DNA of 64,000 bases, taken from NCBI RefSeq assembly GCF_037042905.1, contig NC_087259.1, positions 24,876,001-24,940,000 of the forward strand, written 5' to 3'. The stretch is from Lytechinus pictus. Lineage: Eukaryota; Echinodermata; Echinoidea; Temnopleuroida; Toxopneustidae. The notes beneath the pieces were generated by a model. The model made no database searches. It saw only the letters and a program-made list of their open reading frames with translations, and was not told the DNA's origin. Position numbers and translations under genes: made by a program. Shown here one piece after another: positions 1 to 13,400 of the stretch. Each line of letters opens with the position of its first letter. Positions within the stretch are counted from its first letter, which is position 1.

Positions 1-263
1 CATCCATTATTTGAATCCTCAGTTTTCCTTAGTAAATACTGTGCTATGGTATAATGCTTGAATTTTCAGTAAAAAATATTGTATCTTACATGTATATGGC
101 CAACAGTGTTTAGCCCATTGAGGGCCATTAGTCCTTCTGACTGTCAGCTAGGATATGTGTCAGAATAATAGTATGCAGCAATAACATTGTATTTATTCCT
201 GTATAAGCATTTGTATCTTTTAAGTTCAAATAATCATACAGATACCTCTTTGTTCTTTTGTAG

Positions 264-2454
264 CCGCCCAAGCAAGTTTGTTCGCAAGATGGCCGACTTC
301 CAGTGCGACAATGGATATGGCTTCCTGAAACCAGTCGTGACTGCCATTGCCTGTGAGTGCATGCCATGTGAGGAGATATTGGAATACAATGCATCCTTTA
401 CCCAAGACAAGATCTGGAAGCAGGAATCTAACAAATACCATTTGAAGGGAGACCAAGACATCTATAGCCAGGTTCCAATCTGGGGTAAGTTTATAATTCC
501 TAATCCACATGTTCAGAGTTAAACTGAGGATAGCTTGAAAGACCAAGTGGTATTTTGACTGCATGGAGTTTTTGGAGACAGATTGGCAATCAACCTAAGT
601 GAATTACAGACAAAGGGACTTTTGTACCATGAGATCCTACTGTGGGGTAGGTTGTGGCTCAAATAATTCCCAATTGATTTTTTAATTCTTGTTTTGTCTG
701 ACACAGCTATGATTCAACAAAGCTCATACTGTTGTAAAATAAATTTGTAATAGTCCAAATACTTAGAGATGAATTGGGGACAACCGGAAGACCCAAGTGT
801 CATTTTGACCACTTGGTTTTGAGACAAAAATGGTAGGTAGCATAAGTGGATAAAAAGAATCAAAGCCCAATTCAACCAAATTGATTGTAATTTTTCTCTG
901 TTGTCGAATTGCCTTGGATAAACTTTCATTGTCAAATTTTAGTCATCTCATCCTTCACCATCAAATGGATTTTCTTCCTCTTCAAACTTATTTCCAACTT
1001 TGTTCTTGCAATATTTTTCCTCAGGAAACTATTCTTACTTCTATAACCACTCCCTCAACAAGAACTTTGAGCTTGGAAACCACTCCATCGTCGTTGAGCA
1101 TGTCCGCGAGGTCGTTGTGGAGAACCCAACGTAAGTATCATCTATTTCTATACTTGGACAATTCTTTGAAATAATCAACTTTATTGTATATCTGAGCCCC
1201 ATTTCTACTTCACTTAATGAACCATTGAAGCTATGATAATTTACACATTTTTGTATATGAAGCACAAAGCAGAGATGAATTATTTCAGGAATGTCTAGCA
1301 TATACTGGTATGGTGTCGCATGTACATATTAATATGGAATCACCTATCTGTAATATGTCTAAGGATGTGTCTCCATAAGGTCTAGTTTTATACCACCAAA
1401 ATGAAATCTTTTAAGGTTGTGGTGATTTTCTTTAATTAACCTATGATTTAAGGTACAGTTTCTTTATACCAGAGTATGAAAATGCATGAAAAATTATGAT
1501 TGTTGCCAATTTTAGGATCTAGTGTTGATCAGTATTTACCTTTTGAAAGTGTATTACCCTTGAGGGTTAAATACAGTTGGGCGTTTCATAAAGCTGTATG
1601 TAACTTATGAGCGACTGTATGAACAACTGGTGACTTTTTTTAGGAACTAATTAATCAACACCAGTGAAAAACTTGTATGTATCATTTACCAGATAAAGTC
1701 GCTCGTAACTTACGAACAGCTTTATGAAACACCTATTAAGTGCATTAAACATCTGGGTTGTCAAAGAGTGTAAAATGGAGTATCAAATTCATTTGATAAG
1801 CATGAAGTGTTTTTCGCAATATAACTTTTATTTCCTTCCTATCATTAGAAATTTTGATTCTGTTACGGGTTAGGTGTGTTCCAGATGTCTCTTCATTGTT
1901 TGCAAAGCAAATCTAGGTTGAATTATACCAAGATTCTGTGCTCTTACCCAAAGGCCCAATTGATATAGAACAATTATAGTTACTTTCTCACAATGGTAAC
2001 TACCAACAGGGCTCTTGGTTTTATATTGCTCAATTTGAATATGGAAATAAATGAAATGAATGAATGAAATGAAAAAAGGATTTCCTGGTTACTAGTTACC
2101 ATGATTGCCGTTACCATAATTGTAGGTCTTTGTGTCACATCGGCTCTTGGGGTGTTTTATGGAGGGTAAAATTCTCATTCTTTGGTTTTTTTCTGCAGCC
2201 CTGGAGTTATATCTCAGATCAACACAGAGGTAGATCCCGAGACCCGAGTACAAATGGACATCAGTGACATCACCAAGACCTGCGAGTCCATCTGGACTGG
2301 CCAGAGCTGGCTCCCCGAGAGGTTTGCTAACTCCAAGACCACCGGCTCCTGCGTCATACCCGAGCGCGGCCGCACCCTTCGATCTCGTGTGGACCGATTC
2401 CGTGAGATCATGCAACGCCAGCGTGAGCAAGAAATGTATGATCAATGGAATTAA
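264..2454 (+). CDS. 3' end of an unrecognised gene (last three exons, 5' incomplete)
   Basis: Three exons join in phase: 264-484, 1025-1130 and 2199-2454. Each has AG/GT borders (acceptors tag, cag, cag; donors gtaagt, gtaagt) and the stop is TAA at 2452-2454. The joined reading gives about 193 residues of a protein whose N-terminus lies upstream of the window. It begins after a split codon with RPSKFVRKMADFQ and ends RFREIMQRQREQEMYDQWN. The middle holds several N-x-S/T sequons (NAS, NYS, NHS) and a CECMPCEE stretch. No membrane span or signal peptide is visible in this part. The charged C-terminal helix and the IWKQE stretch faintly recall small ciliary proteins, but I do not recognise the family and assign no function. 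AATAAA signals at 2808-2813 and 2949-2954 are plausible polyadenylation sites. The gene converges on LRSAM1. Confidence 0.82.
1579..1733. mobile_element. Short palindromic MITE (GTTTCATAAAG type)
   Basis: The left end reads GGGCGTTTCATAAAGCTGT. The right end is close to its reverse complement (ACAGCTTTATGAAACACC), and inner arms around TAACTTATGAGCGACT/AGTCGCTCGTAACTTA also pair. The element has no coding capacity and lies in the second intron of the unknown gene. Related ends recur at 20452-20592 and 29950-30112. Confidence 0.7.
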
Positions 2455-4011
2455 ATGTAAACCTCAGCTTGTTATGTTAAACATGACTTTGATTTATAAA
2501 TCTGAAGGCTCGTTATTTTTCCCCATGTGAACATTTATCAGATTGGTAGGCTGACTAAATTCTACCTTTTGTTACTTTCATATTACTTTGATAGCAGTAT
2601 AATTGTCAGAACTTATTTGACCTCTTTAGCTTTTATATTTTTGTATGATTACAGAAATTTTCATGTATTTTCTTGTACCGCAAACAATTATGAATTCTTT
2701 CATGTCTTTGACATTATAATGAAGAAAATATGATATTTTCCAATCTAATTGGATAACATTACCAGTGGAGTGAAATTTTACTCTTTTCACCTTTCTCTGA
2801 AATATGAAATAAAATATATATGTTTCAATACATTTAGTCTCCAATTTAAAGAGAATTTCTAATTTTCATAAGGGAATTTAGATTTTTCTTTATGTCGTTG
2901 TAGAAAAGAATCCAAGCAATCATATCCCTCAGTATTAGAGAACCATGCAATAAAATTTATCATAGAAGTTAAAAAGAACTTTTTTGGCTTATATATGTAA
3001 TTGAAGTGTACTACATTTGGTGTAATTTGAATAAAAATTATTTGCTATATTGATATAAAAAATATACTCTGTGGTACTCTTTTCCTTGCTTTCTGTGTTA
3101 CAAAAGGTATAGATAATAAGAATCATACATGTATAAAATAATCAATAGGGTTTCATTATAAGTCACATGAACATCAGCTTTCATGATGAGTGGATAAACA
3201 TTTTCTGATCCCAGAATTTGTGAAAAGCATCGGAAATACCTGTAATAGACCCATGTTTGGGGGAAAGCAAATTTGGTGTACCAGTGAGAAATCCATAGGC
3301 TAAGATTGCTTAGCCTTGGGAACGCTGGGCCAGGTAAAGTGAGATAATGACTTTACCATATTAGGCAATGGATGGAATTTCCAGTGGCATTAAATGTCTG
3401 CGGTCTCACGACAGCTTTGGAGATTGATATTGAGTGTACAGATTAAGCTTCCGAATGGTGTTGTATTTTCCATGGAAACTGATATGTGCCTTTAAACTTT
3501 CTTATTATCCACTCACTTGTATTTTTATAAGACTGAATGACTATTAAGAAAATTTATATAATTTTCATCATTTTTAGCTGTAAATTTATCAAAAAGGAGA
3601 AAGATTGTAAAACTTGCATTGATGTTAGAGATTCCAGTAAGAGATGACAGGAGAGCTAATAATGATCACATAGAGAAGCTATTTTGTAACACCTCCCTCC
3701 CCCCAATAAAAAAAAAGAAATGGGTTTAGCCTATGGTCTCACCCAGGCCCGCGAATACAGGCTCTTCCTCGAGAGAGAGATTGAGAGAAAGGCAGAGGGT
3801 TAGAAGAGGGGTAAAGGGGGCAGAAGATTAAGTGAGAGAGAGAAGGGGGATGGAGAAATGGAAGGGTAGAGTCAGGATGAGTGGGGGGTGAGATTAATAC
3901 AAAGACAAGGGGTTCTAAATCATGATTTTGCATATATTAATAAAGTGGTTGATTCACAATAGAGAGTTTTCACTTTTTGACAAGGAAACTCTACAACTCA
4001 TCAATTCCTTT

Positions 4012-4218
4012 GAAAATGCAATTAAAATCACAATGGACAGCCGAGCGGCTTAAGTTGTCGAAAGTTGGTGGACTGGGACAGATCATCCAAAGATTTGCCG
4101 CAGAAGAACAATTGCAATTATATCGTTGTCCGGAGTCGATAGATTCCGATGCTGTCCCAATCCATCAACTTTTGACAAAAGCCTCTCGGCTCTCCATTGT
4201 GATTTGACTTCCATTTTC
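4012..4218. repeat. Long imperfect inverted repeat (hairpin)
   Basis: Arms of about 70 bp at 4012-4081 and 4152-4218 are imperfect reverse complements around a loop of about 70 bp. The left arm contains GAAAATG, ATCACAATGGACAGCCGAG and CTGGGACAG; the right arm contains CTGTCCCAATCCATCAACTT, CTCGGCTCTCCATTGTGAT and CATTTTC. Weaker pairing continues outward to about 3985 and 4240. A foldback MITE is likely; a hairpin RNA precursor is possible. Confidence 0.7.
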
Positions 4219-4400
4219 AAAGTGCATTGTAGAGAGCTTCCTCCCAGAAAATGCGAAAAGTCTGGAATGATAGTGCATGTCCTCAGTTGCATGAAAAATT
4301 TCATATGAGCCTCAGTTGACCAAATTCCTAGTGACAACAGTCCTCATTTAAGTAGTGAAATACTTTCTAAAAAACACATCTCTGATTTCCACCATCTTAA

Positions 4401-5002
4401 AGGGGAATCCAGCCTTGGCCATAAAATGTTGTGTTGTGGAGGAGAAAAATAAATTAAACAGAATGGTAAAAGTTTGAAATAAATCGGACAAGCAATAAGA
4501 AAGTTCTAGCTGCTTTAAAATTGAGATCACTAATACTATGTAGATTTCAAATTGGCAACTGGGTAAGTAAATTATGACAAGGGGCAAGGACAACTTTCCC
4601 ATAGGCCATGTACTTAATTATCAGGGATTTGTGGTTTTCCATTCCCCTGGGGCAGTAATCTAAATATAACCCAGGTATTATATTGTTTTATGTCTTCATG
4701 AATGAAAAATATAATTTGAAATTAAACTTTGGGGAAAAATGACATTTTAGCCATTATATGTATTGGAGTACATGGAAGAGTAGTCCTTGCCTTACATCAC
4801 TATGACATCTCATATGCGGCCAATTTGAAGTCTCCATGGGTATAGTGATTACCAATATTTACAACTTTTAAAAAAATCATAACTTTCTTGTTGTTTGTCC
4901 AATATTGTTCAAACTTTCACCTATCAACTTGTCTGATTTTTCTTTTTCTTATAATTTTCTTTTTCTTACAAAAACAAGTTTTTATTTGGGTTGGATTCCC
5001 CT
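4401..5002. mobile_element. TTAA-flanked MITE, piggyBac-like
   Basis: The ends are AGGGGAATCCAGCC and GGTTGGATTCCCCT, an imperfect terminal inverted repeat. TTAA lies directly outside both ends (4397-4400 and 5003-5006). The subterminal arms also pair (ATAAGAAAGTT against AACTTTCTTGTT). At 602 bp with no long reading frame, it is non-autonomous. The TTAA target fits the piggyBac superfamily; that assignment is inference. Confidence 0.72.
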
Positions 5003-7499
5003 TTAATGACATGCGTGTGTTTCAGTTGTCTCCTCACCCCCCCCCCTCTCTTCCTGTCGCTATTTCTCCCACCCCTCTCTCTCTCTGTCTTCATTGGCCA
5101 TCTTTACTGATACATCAATCAATCAATCCAATGACCAGAATAACAAATTTAATGTATATCAATGAAAATGCAAATAGTTTTCTTTAATACAACTCATACA
5201 TATAAATGAGTTCTAGTTGACATGTGATTTTGTTACATAACGTTGATACAGATATAAGTGAACACACGTATTCATGAGGAGAAAACCAGATTTAAATACA
5301 ATAACTTTTATAAATTAATTGATAATTAACATGGAGATTACCGGTATTCATACAACCCTGTGTTCCCATTCATTTAAAGTAGATAAAAAATTAGGAATTC
5401 AATATAATTTTCATATAATTATAATTTTGTTCATTAAAAAAAAATCTACATCTTCAATACTGGGGAATGGGTAATTGGTGAAAACAATCAAATAAATGTA
5501 ATCTAGATTGAAAAACAAAGGGGAGGTGTAGGGGTCCATTATGGAAAAAAAAATCATTTTGAAAACCTTAAAACATTTCTAGTGATCTCGCTAATGTTCA
5601 TTAAAATTTCTGAGAAAGAACATAATATAACATCTTCTGATATATTCCACTAGGACTAGGAAGTATATAGTATAATAAATGCTATATTTTAGCTTGTTTG
5701 AATGCATGTGTCTGAAATACATAGAAGCCCCATTCATGAGTGAAATGTTTGGGACTTGGTGACACATTAATAGAAAGAAAAATGGGAGATTCATAACATC
5801 TCACAGTTTTTTTCACATTAAACAGAATATAAACATCATCATACATTAGTACTTGTAGTAAATTAAACCTGAATATTATTTCAAATAATAGTTGGTATAT
5901 GTACCAATATGCCATTGCCCAATTTACTTTTGTTCACAAAGTATATACAAAGTATAAACACAGAATATTGCATAGACAGAAAAAAGAGATTTTTTTTGGG
6001 GGGGGGGAGGGGGTGCAACAATATTACAAAACAAAACATTCTGTAACTAATAATGTATATTTAAATGATTCAAACCAGAAAATTGGTCCATTTGTGTTTC
6101 CCCTAATAATGAAATTTGATGGAAACTTAGTATAACTAAAATGTATTTATATATTCATCATACTATGAACAGCACACTCTACTCTTGTATCTACTTAAAA
6201 CAGCATTATTATCCCTCAACATGGGTATAAAAACACTCCCCTAATTAAATTAACAAAATCTAAATTTGAAAATATGTTCTTGATTACAAAACACAAATCT
6301 ACCAGTTGAAACTGATAACCCCAAAATGCTTGGGGGGTTTGTTGATAAACAAAATCAATAGTATTTGGCCAAAGAGATTATTTCAAATTTGACACTTCTC
6401 TTTGACCCTTCTGGGGAAAAATATATCATAAAAAGATGTCTAGTTCAAATTCAATGTGTGACCTTTGGAAAGAGATTGATCCGAAGAAATTTTGAAGAAA
6501 ACTATGTACACATTACATCAAAAGTACATTAATGAATAATTCATAGTTTCAAAATTTCCAAGATTTAAAAAATACAGCAGTAATGAAGATTACTGCATGA
6601 TTGAATTCTGTAGATCAAACATGCACTGTTCAATTACCAGCCCATTACAAACCATAAAATGGATTTGCAATATTGACTAGCAATCAAAAGGCAACAATGA
6701 CTGGCAATTAACAAATTTGATGAAACCATGCAAAAATTAAAACACAGAATTTGTTTTTACACAGAAGGAATTATATCCTCAATGCTGAAAGCTACAAGAA
6801 ATATATGACACATGTACATGTATTGCATGTTCAGATACAATAATCTGTCTCCATTATGCCATTTGAAAAAAGAAAATAATTACTTAAAACGAGTTTCACC
6901 CCCTGCTACCCTTATCCTACCTTCTCTCTCTCTCTCTCACATTCCCATTCCTCCACTCTTTAATCTTTACTATTCTCTCACCTTTTGAATGATAAATAAG
7001 GATATTCAAGGAATATTCAATCAACATTGAAACATATATATGTCAAACATGTCACACAGATAGTGATTTAAATATCACAAGTTTTAAGTATTGGTCAGAC
7101 AAATTTCAAATGATTTTACCACATATATACTATTTGCCGTCAGAAAAAGAAATAGACATAATAATTGTAATATATATATATCTCTTTCCTATGTACATGT
7201 ACTTTTAGCATCACACTCAAATAACATTAAGTTACAGCTTAAATGACTTTATGCAACATTATCTTACTATCACTTTTCTATACAATTTATCTATTTATTC
7301 ATAATTCTTCCTCTTATATCAAACTATAAATAAATAGATAAATCAATTTAACAAAACATCATATTCTAACTAGACTGTACCATCCTATAGGTAATAAAAT
7401 AGAGAAAATAAAAAAGGGATATACAAATTACAGGAATTAGATTCCGCATACTTATCAACATGTACTACAACCTGCAAATATATTTTGAATTACAATATA

Positions 7500-8310
7500 T
7501 ATGTAAATGTTTCACATGCATGTATGTAGGTCTCACAATTACCCAAATACAACGCTTAGAAAGAATTCAAAAACGCGCCTTAAGAATTATCTTTAGAAAT
7601 GATTATGATTGTTACACTACTGCTCTTACTCTGTCAAAATTACAACAATTAGAAAAACGTCGAAATGATCTTAGTGTCGCCTTCTTTAAAAAGACTTTAT
7701 TATTTACAGTTCAGTTTGAACAGTTCATTCCCCAACGATTGCAAATAACCTATGAAAGACAAGAAAGATACACGAACCCAGATGTAAAACTAAGCATATG
7801 TGGAACAGCCCAATCCCTGATTTGATCCGTTTGTACAACAAAAACCCTTGAATGATTAGGCTTTTTGTATTGTATATTACTGTTAGGATTATTTGTCATG
7901 TTCATTGCCATAACTTGCCCTTTCTTTTTTTATGTATTTGTTACATGTTCTTGTCATGATCAATCTTACCCTTCCTAATGGTTTTTCTTCTTTTTTTTTC
8001 TACCTAAATTCTCTAACCCTGTACTCTTTCCTTGCCCTTTCCAAAAATCTTTCTTGATCCTGACAATACAGTTATGCATGAATGTAATGTTAATAGTTTT
8101 AATTGTATCATAAGATCAATGGTATACAGTATACTGTATTTTATTTACTTACACACTTGAACATCGTATTGTAAAATGTATTCAATGAAATGTATACTTG
8201 TATATTTAGCTGTGTGTAATTCACATGCGATTCAGTTTGTTAACTGCAATATGTGGAGAATTTTAATAAATACCATTTATCTATCTATCTATCCATCTAT
8301 CTATTTTCAT
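7500..8310 (+). mobile_element. 3' end of a decayed non-LTR retrotransposon (LINE)
   Basis: Bases of about 7530-7825 encode the typical C-terminal tail of a LINE reverse transcriptase: QRLERIQKRALRIIF, then a Y-x-x-x-L region, then LEKRRNDLSVAFFKK. A frameshift near 7790-7810 moves the tail into another frame, where it continues NSPIPDLIRLYNKNP before a stop. About 440 bp of AT-rich 3' UTR follow. The copy ends in a short ATCT tandem repeat (about 8277-8305), as CR1/L2-like elements often do. The polymerase core is absent, so the copy is 5' truncated and dead. Confidence 0.75.
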
Positions 8311-9418
8311 CTGCCAATAGAAATAAGATCAATCAGTTCAACGAATGCTTTTAGCAGGAAATTATATTTAATCAAGTGTGTGAAAGCAATGATTTTTACT
8401 GCCTTGTATGTTTTACGTGATGGGTTTGTCCGGTTAAACGTGTTTTAACTTACATATTTATCGTATAACATGTAATATCAAATGTTTTCAATTATTGAAT
8501 TTTATTTCAAATTAGTATTTTTACTACATTTGTAATTCTAATGTGACTTATTTCATTTAAATAAGAGTGGTTTTCTTGACAACCTTGAAAGGTTTTTATG
8601 ACCACCCAATTCCAACATTGCATCTTTTTATTGTCATTTGTATCAGCTTATGCTTTTGTTTTATCTTACATTTTCTTGCCTTATTACTGTATATTGTATT
8701 TGTTATTACTGTATTCTATACTATAATTGATTTTTATTGGGATGGAATAAAACATTTGAATGCTTTTCCAATGTTAAGGAGAGATCTAAGCATATCAATC
8801 AATATTTTTTCCTTCAAAATTGCCGACAGTTTTTGCCTCTCCATACTTGAAAAAAAAAACAAATACAGCCACTTTTTTCATCTTTTAAATAATAGACTAG
8901 CCAAGCAAAGCTTTGAAAATAAAAGGAAAAGAAAAACAGGGAATTGTGATTAAAAGTAAAACTAACAATTATACATGACTATAACTACAAGTCAAAATTT
9001 ACAGAAATATGTACATGTACTGTATTTTATAAATCCTCATCAACATGCCCTTGAATATTGAACTCTCACATTTGACCCCTGCAACATACCGGGTAATCAT
9101 AATACTCACAAAATAATATCTTTTTTCACCCCTTTTCAGTTCCTCTTCATTCCTTTTCTCCTTTATTGTTTTTGTCAAGCCCCATCCCCCCCCCCCCCAT
9201 CTGAACGCCAGTCAATTTGAGTTAGATTTTTTTTTTAATTCTTTGCTAATTGTATTTTCTGCCATGAAACAATAAAAGCAACTTTTAAAAATCAGAACAT
9301 ACATACAATCTTACATTCTGTATGAGATATCATTTAAGTGAAAAAAAATACACTTTAGTATGAAACATAATGTATGTACCAGGAACTGAAAACAGGCTTT
9401 CTGTTTTAAAACTAATAA

Positions 9419-9684
9419 CAATAATAATAATAAAAGGTATTTATCTAGCACTATCTAGTAAGGTGTATTGTTATTATCATTACCCCACCTGTAGCTCGAG
9501 TTGCCTTCCAGCTCTAAGTGCCTTCAAGGAATTAATCCTGCTTGGTACCCATTCACCTCACATGGGTAGGCAGCACAATGTGGGAAAATTTCTTGCTAAA
9601 GGAAAATACGCCATGGCTGGGATTTGAACCCACGTCCCTCTGATTGAAAGACAAGAGTTGTAACCACGAAACCACGATGTCCCC
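9419..9684 (-). mobile_element. tRNA-derived SINE, minus orientation
   Basis: On the minus strand the head carries a tRNA-like B box, with GGGTTCAAATCCC as its core. It is followed by a body with CCCATGTGAGGTGAATGGGTACC and a tail of (TTA)n. The same family occurs at 22748-23017 and 54399-54682. The A/B-box promoter for RNA polymerase III is inferred from the tRNA-like head. Confidence 0.78.
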
Positions 9685-10427
9685 AAATAGCACCTCCAAA
9701 TAAGCCTACTGGTGTAATGCACTCTGTTACTCCACATTCATCGTACATAGAGATAGCAAAAAGGCCAAGTGAAGAAGTAAAATATGAAATATAGAAATAT
9801 CATAAATTCTCTCCTTTTGAGGGGGATATGCACGTAAAGCTGACAAAGGAAAGAAATACGGCTGAGAGGAAACCCCAAGTCATGAAAATGTTACGTAGTA
9901 TAATACAAATATCGATCCTCTGCACTGTTTATATTGTGTGTGCAAATATGTAAATATATACATGCATCACTATTGCTATATAAAAAAATGCATGTCCAGT
10001 AGATGTATACCACTGAAATTCAATTAAATTGTAATAAAAAAAAATATTCATACATGAAACGTATGATTTGTGTAGATTAATAAGTATTTTTAACATAGAG
10101 ATGAGACTTGTACTGACTAGTGAAGGCTTCCATATGTCTGGCATAACTCAAAGTAATGATGACTTTCAATTTGTCGAGTAAAAACAAATTACGTACACAG
10201 TTGTATATAAAATGCATGTAGACATAATTTATAGAATATAAAAAAAACAAGTCATAATACAATGTATATGAGCAATCTGATGACTCGCATTTTGATATGA
10301 CAATTTGTTCAAAGTCACATAAATATGAAATATGAATTCATATACATAAAAATGACTTGACAATATTTTCAAAACAGAGATGAAAAATATATAAATATGA
10401 TTTGCTATAACCAGAATCCAACCAATT

Positions 10428-13400
10428 TCATCCAACTGGCGAGTTTCCTACGATGATCTTCGAGGTGATGTCTCCACGACACAGGGGGCACTTGAACAGT
10501 GGTTGGGAGCATTTGACACAGCAGCAAATATGACCACACATCAAAAACAGCATATCAGACTAAGGATTAAAAGTGATGGGAAAATGAGAGGAAATAATAA
10601 TAATAAAAATTGATTTATGAAGTGCATAATAGACAAACCTCTCTCTTTACAAGACCATTTCATATAAATTTATGTACTATAAAACTAATTGTTTACAAGA
10701 ATTACCTATAGGTCAAAGTAAGTTAAAAAGAATGCGTTCCCTTTTGTCTTCTAAAAGCTACATCTATGATCTATTCCTTGAAAGCATATTTACTACCATT
10801 TGATGATATATCAAAATTATGAACACAGAACTTTTTTTCAAATTCATCATTTACTGACCATAAAAAAGACATGCAATTTTAACATGTTTAATTGCTGCAA
10901 AATGTAGAATTTATCATGTTTTTGTTTTGTCCAGAGATAAATAATTCACCCCAAAACTAAGACATAAATGTGTCTGAAACAACTTATTTATTCCATTTTC
11001 AAAAGAAACATTCATATTCCACACAAGTAGAATGATTGTCCTGAATAGGTCCCATCCATTCACCTCAGATATTGAAATATACAAACTATACTCACGTCTT
11101 TCTCCATGCAGATAACACACTCTGTTGTGACCCTAACGGTGACATCAGGGGTGTACCCTTCCGGTGCTTCCATCGCCTCTACCGGTCTCGATGATGCAGC
11201 AGCACCCATCTCCTCCTCCTCCTTGCCCTTCTTACCCTTACTGCTACCGTCCTCCATGGGTGGGGCGGAGGGTTCTGTCGGTCTCTCGATGGCGGCTGCT
11301 TTCTCCATCGCTCTGGTCTGGGCTTGGACGTAGCCTTGGACGGCAGTCAAGATGGCCTTGCGGAGACCGACCTCGTGGACTCCAATCTGAAAGGAAAAAT
11401 ATTGATGTATTGTTTTTAAAGGAGAATGAAACTCTTGGAGCAAGTTAGCTTTTGTGAAAGCAGAAAAATCAAAGAATAAGATCAACAAAAGTTTGAGTAA
11501 AATAGAACTAGCAATAGAAGAGTTATGAGCATTTGAATGTCGAGATCACTAATGCTATGGAGATCCTCCCATTGGCAATGCGACCAAGATCTATGTCACA
11601 GATGAACAACTCTCCCCTTTTGGACACCGAAAATATACCCCAAAACATCTCTTTTTGCTCATTCTAATCATATAACAAACGATTCATCAATAAAATAATG
11701 TTGTGAAACCTCTGTACTTGTCCTCTCATAAAGAGAACACCTCACCTTGTGATAGACTCTATAAAAGTGAGAATATAAGTGAAATAAGTACTAAGTAATG
11801 AGGGAATTGTACGTGTGTGACATCACAGATCTTGGTCGCATTGCCAATGAGAGGAACTACATGGCATTAGTGATCTCAATATTCAAATGCTCATAACTTT
11901 CTTATTATTCATTCAATCTTCCTCAAACTTTCAACAATATGTTTCTTTGATTTTTCTCTTTGATATGGATTCAGCTGGTTTCAAGGGTTTCATTCTCCTT
12001 TAAAGACCATTTGCGATTTTGTGGTACATAAATCATGGATCATTATTATTTCATTACTATCATTATTATCCTCTTACTACTCTTTATTATTGTGACTATT
12101 ATTGTTATTATCGTAATTGTTATTATTTCATTACTATCCTCCTTCAACTTCTTCTCCTCCTTCTGCTTCTCGTTCTCCTCTTCCTCCTTCTTCTGATTGC
12201 AAACAGACATTTAATGTTTATTGGCAATTTTATGTAAGTCATATCTGAAATCATTAAGAAATAATGCACATGAAATACACTCAAATTCTATACTCCCATT
12301 TTGTCTGCCATATGAAATGTGAAATTCTTATAATTCTGCATTTCCGGTTGTAAAATAGCTGAATTATGATGAATGCTGAATTGTCAATAAAAGGAGAAAG
12401 GTGCTTGTATGTGTATTGTAAATGCAGATTTCTACAGATATTCTATCGATGCAGCATACAAGCTAAAGTAGACTAGAAACATTATTAATAATGCATGAAT
12501 AGTCTCTATCAAATTATTCATTACCTCTCTCAGCTCTTCCATACCCATCTGCATCATGGTTTCTATGGAAACACGATGCCTGGCAAATTTAGGGATGTAG
12601 TCTTCTGCACCAGCCTCTTGTAAGATATCAACCACAGCAAGTTCAAGTTTGTGTTCCTAGAAGAGAATATGAATGAAGAAAATGATGAATTTATTTCTAG
12701 ATTTGAAAGAAGATTTTGCAGAATAATAAAGAAAGACAGATACCAGCAACAATAACATAAGAGGAAAGGGGTGAAATATATGACAAACATTAATTTTCTG
12801 ATAATTTCCATTAAAGTTATTTCAAGGGAAATCCACAATTCTTTTCAAGAGGGGCCATGGAATTTTTCGCAATAGTATCAATCACTTTTCTGGGAAAGAC
12901 AGTTAGTGACCACTAATTAAATATCCATTACTATGTTGTATAATGGGCAATATCTTCCTGATCTAATTTGATATCATCACACAAAGAAAATCTATGCAGC
13001 CGACTTCTATGGGTTTACCCTAATCTTTTAACCTTTTTATGTCTTCCAAAACTGCTTTTCATTCATATAGAATGAACAAATCAAAATCAAATTGAATCTG
13101 TTTGTTATAATGAAGACAAAATCATTAAACTTACATCAACAAAACCTGGCACAAACAAAATGACTTGGTTCAAATAGCATGCGTCCAAATGTATGCACTA
13201 ATGCATGACACATGAATCGATCTTCATAATGGGCATGCTGGATCACAAGCTTTCTCTACAGACATATTTTCTTTTGTTTCTATGCTGTTCAGCCTATTAA
13301 CTGCACAATATTGAAAAAAGGGTTCAGTTTATTTTTACAAATAAGCTTGAAATATTAAAGGGTATCAAAATTTTTGAGCATACAGTTTATATGAGTTAGG

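Larger units (their letters stand above)
2455..10427. other. Intergenic region between the unknown gene and LRSAM1
   Basis: No supported coding exon is visible here apart from a decayed retrotransposon reading frame near 7530-7850. The first few hundred bases are the 3' UTR of the upstream gene. The rest is AT-rich DNA with a purine-rich stretch (about 3765-3900), a long hairpin (4012-4218), a TTAA-flanked MITE (4401-5002), a poly-G run (about 5998-6011), CT- and TA-rich simple repeats near 6920 and 7170, a LINE 3' end and a tRNA-derived SINE. The LRSAM1 3' UTR must occupy bases just below 10428, but I could not fix its polyadenylation site. Confidence 0.6.

Noticed and set aside
11106-11448. 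Plus-strand frames of 75-94 codons
   Set aside because: They are antisense to the LRSAM1 exon that encodes the SAM end, PSAP motif and first RING cysteines.
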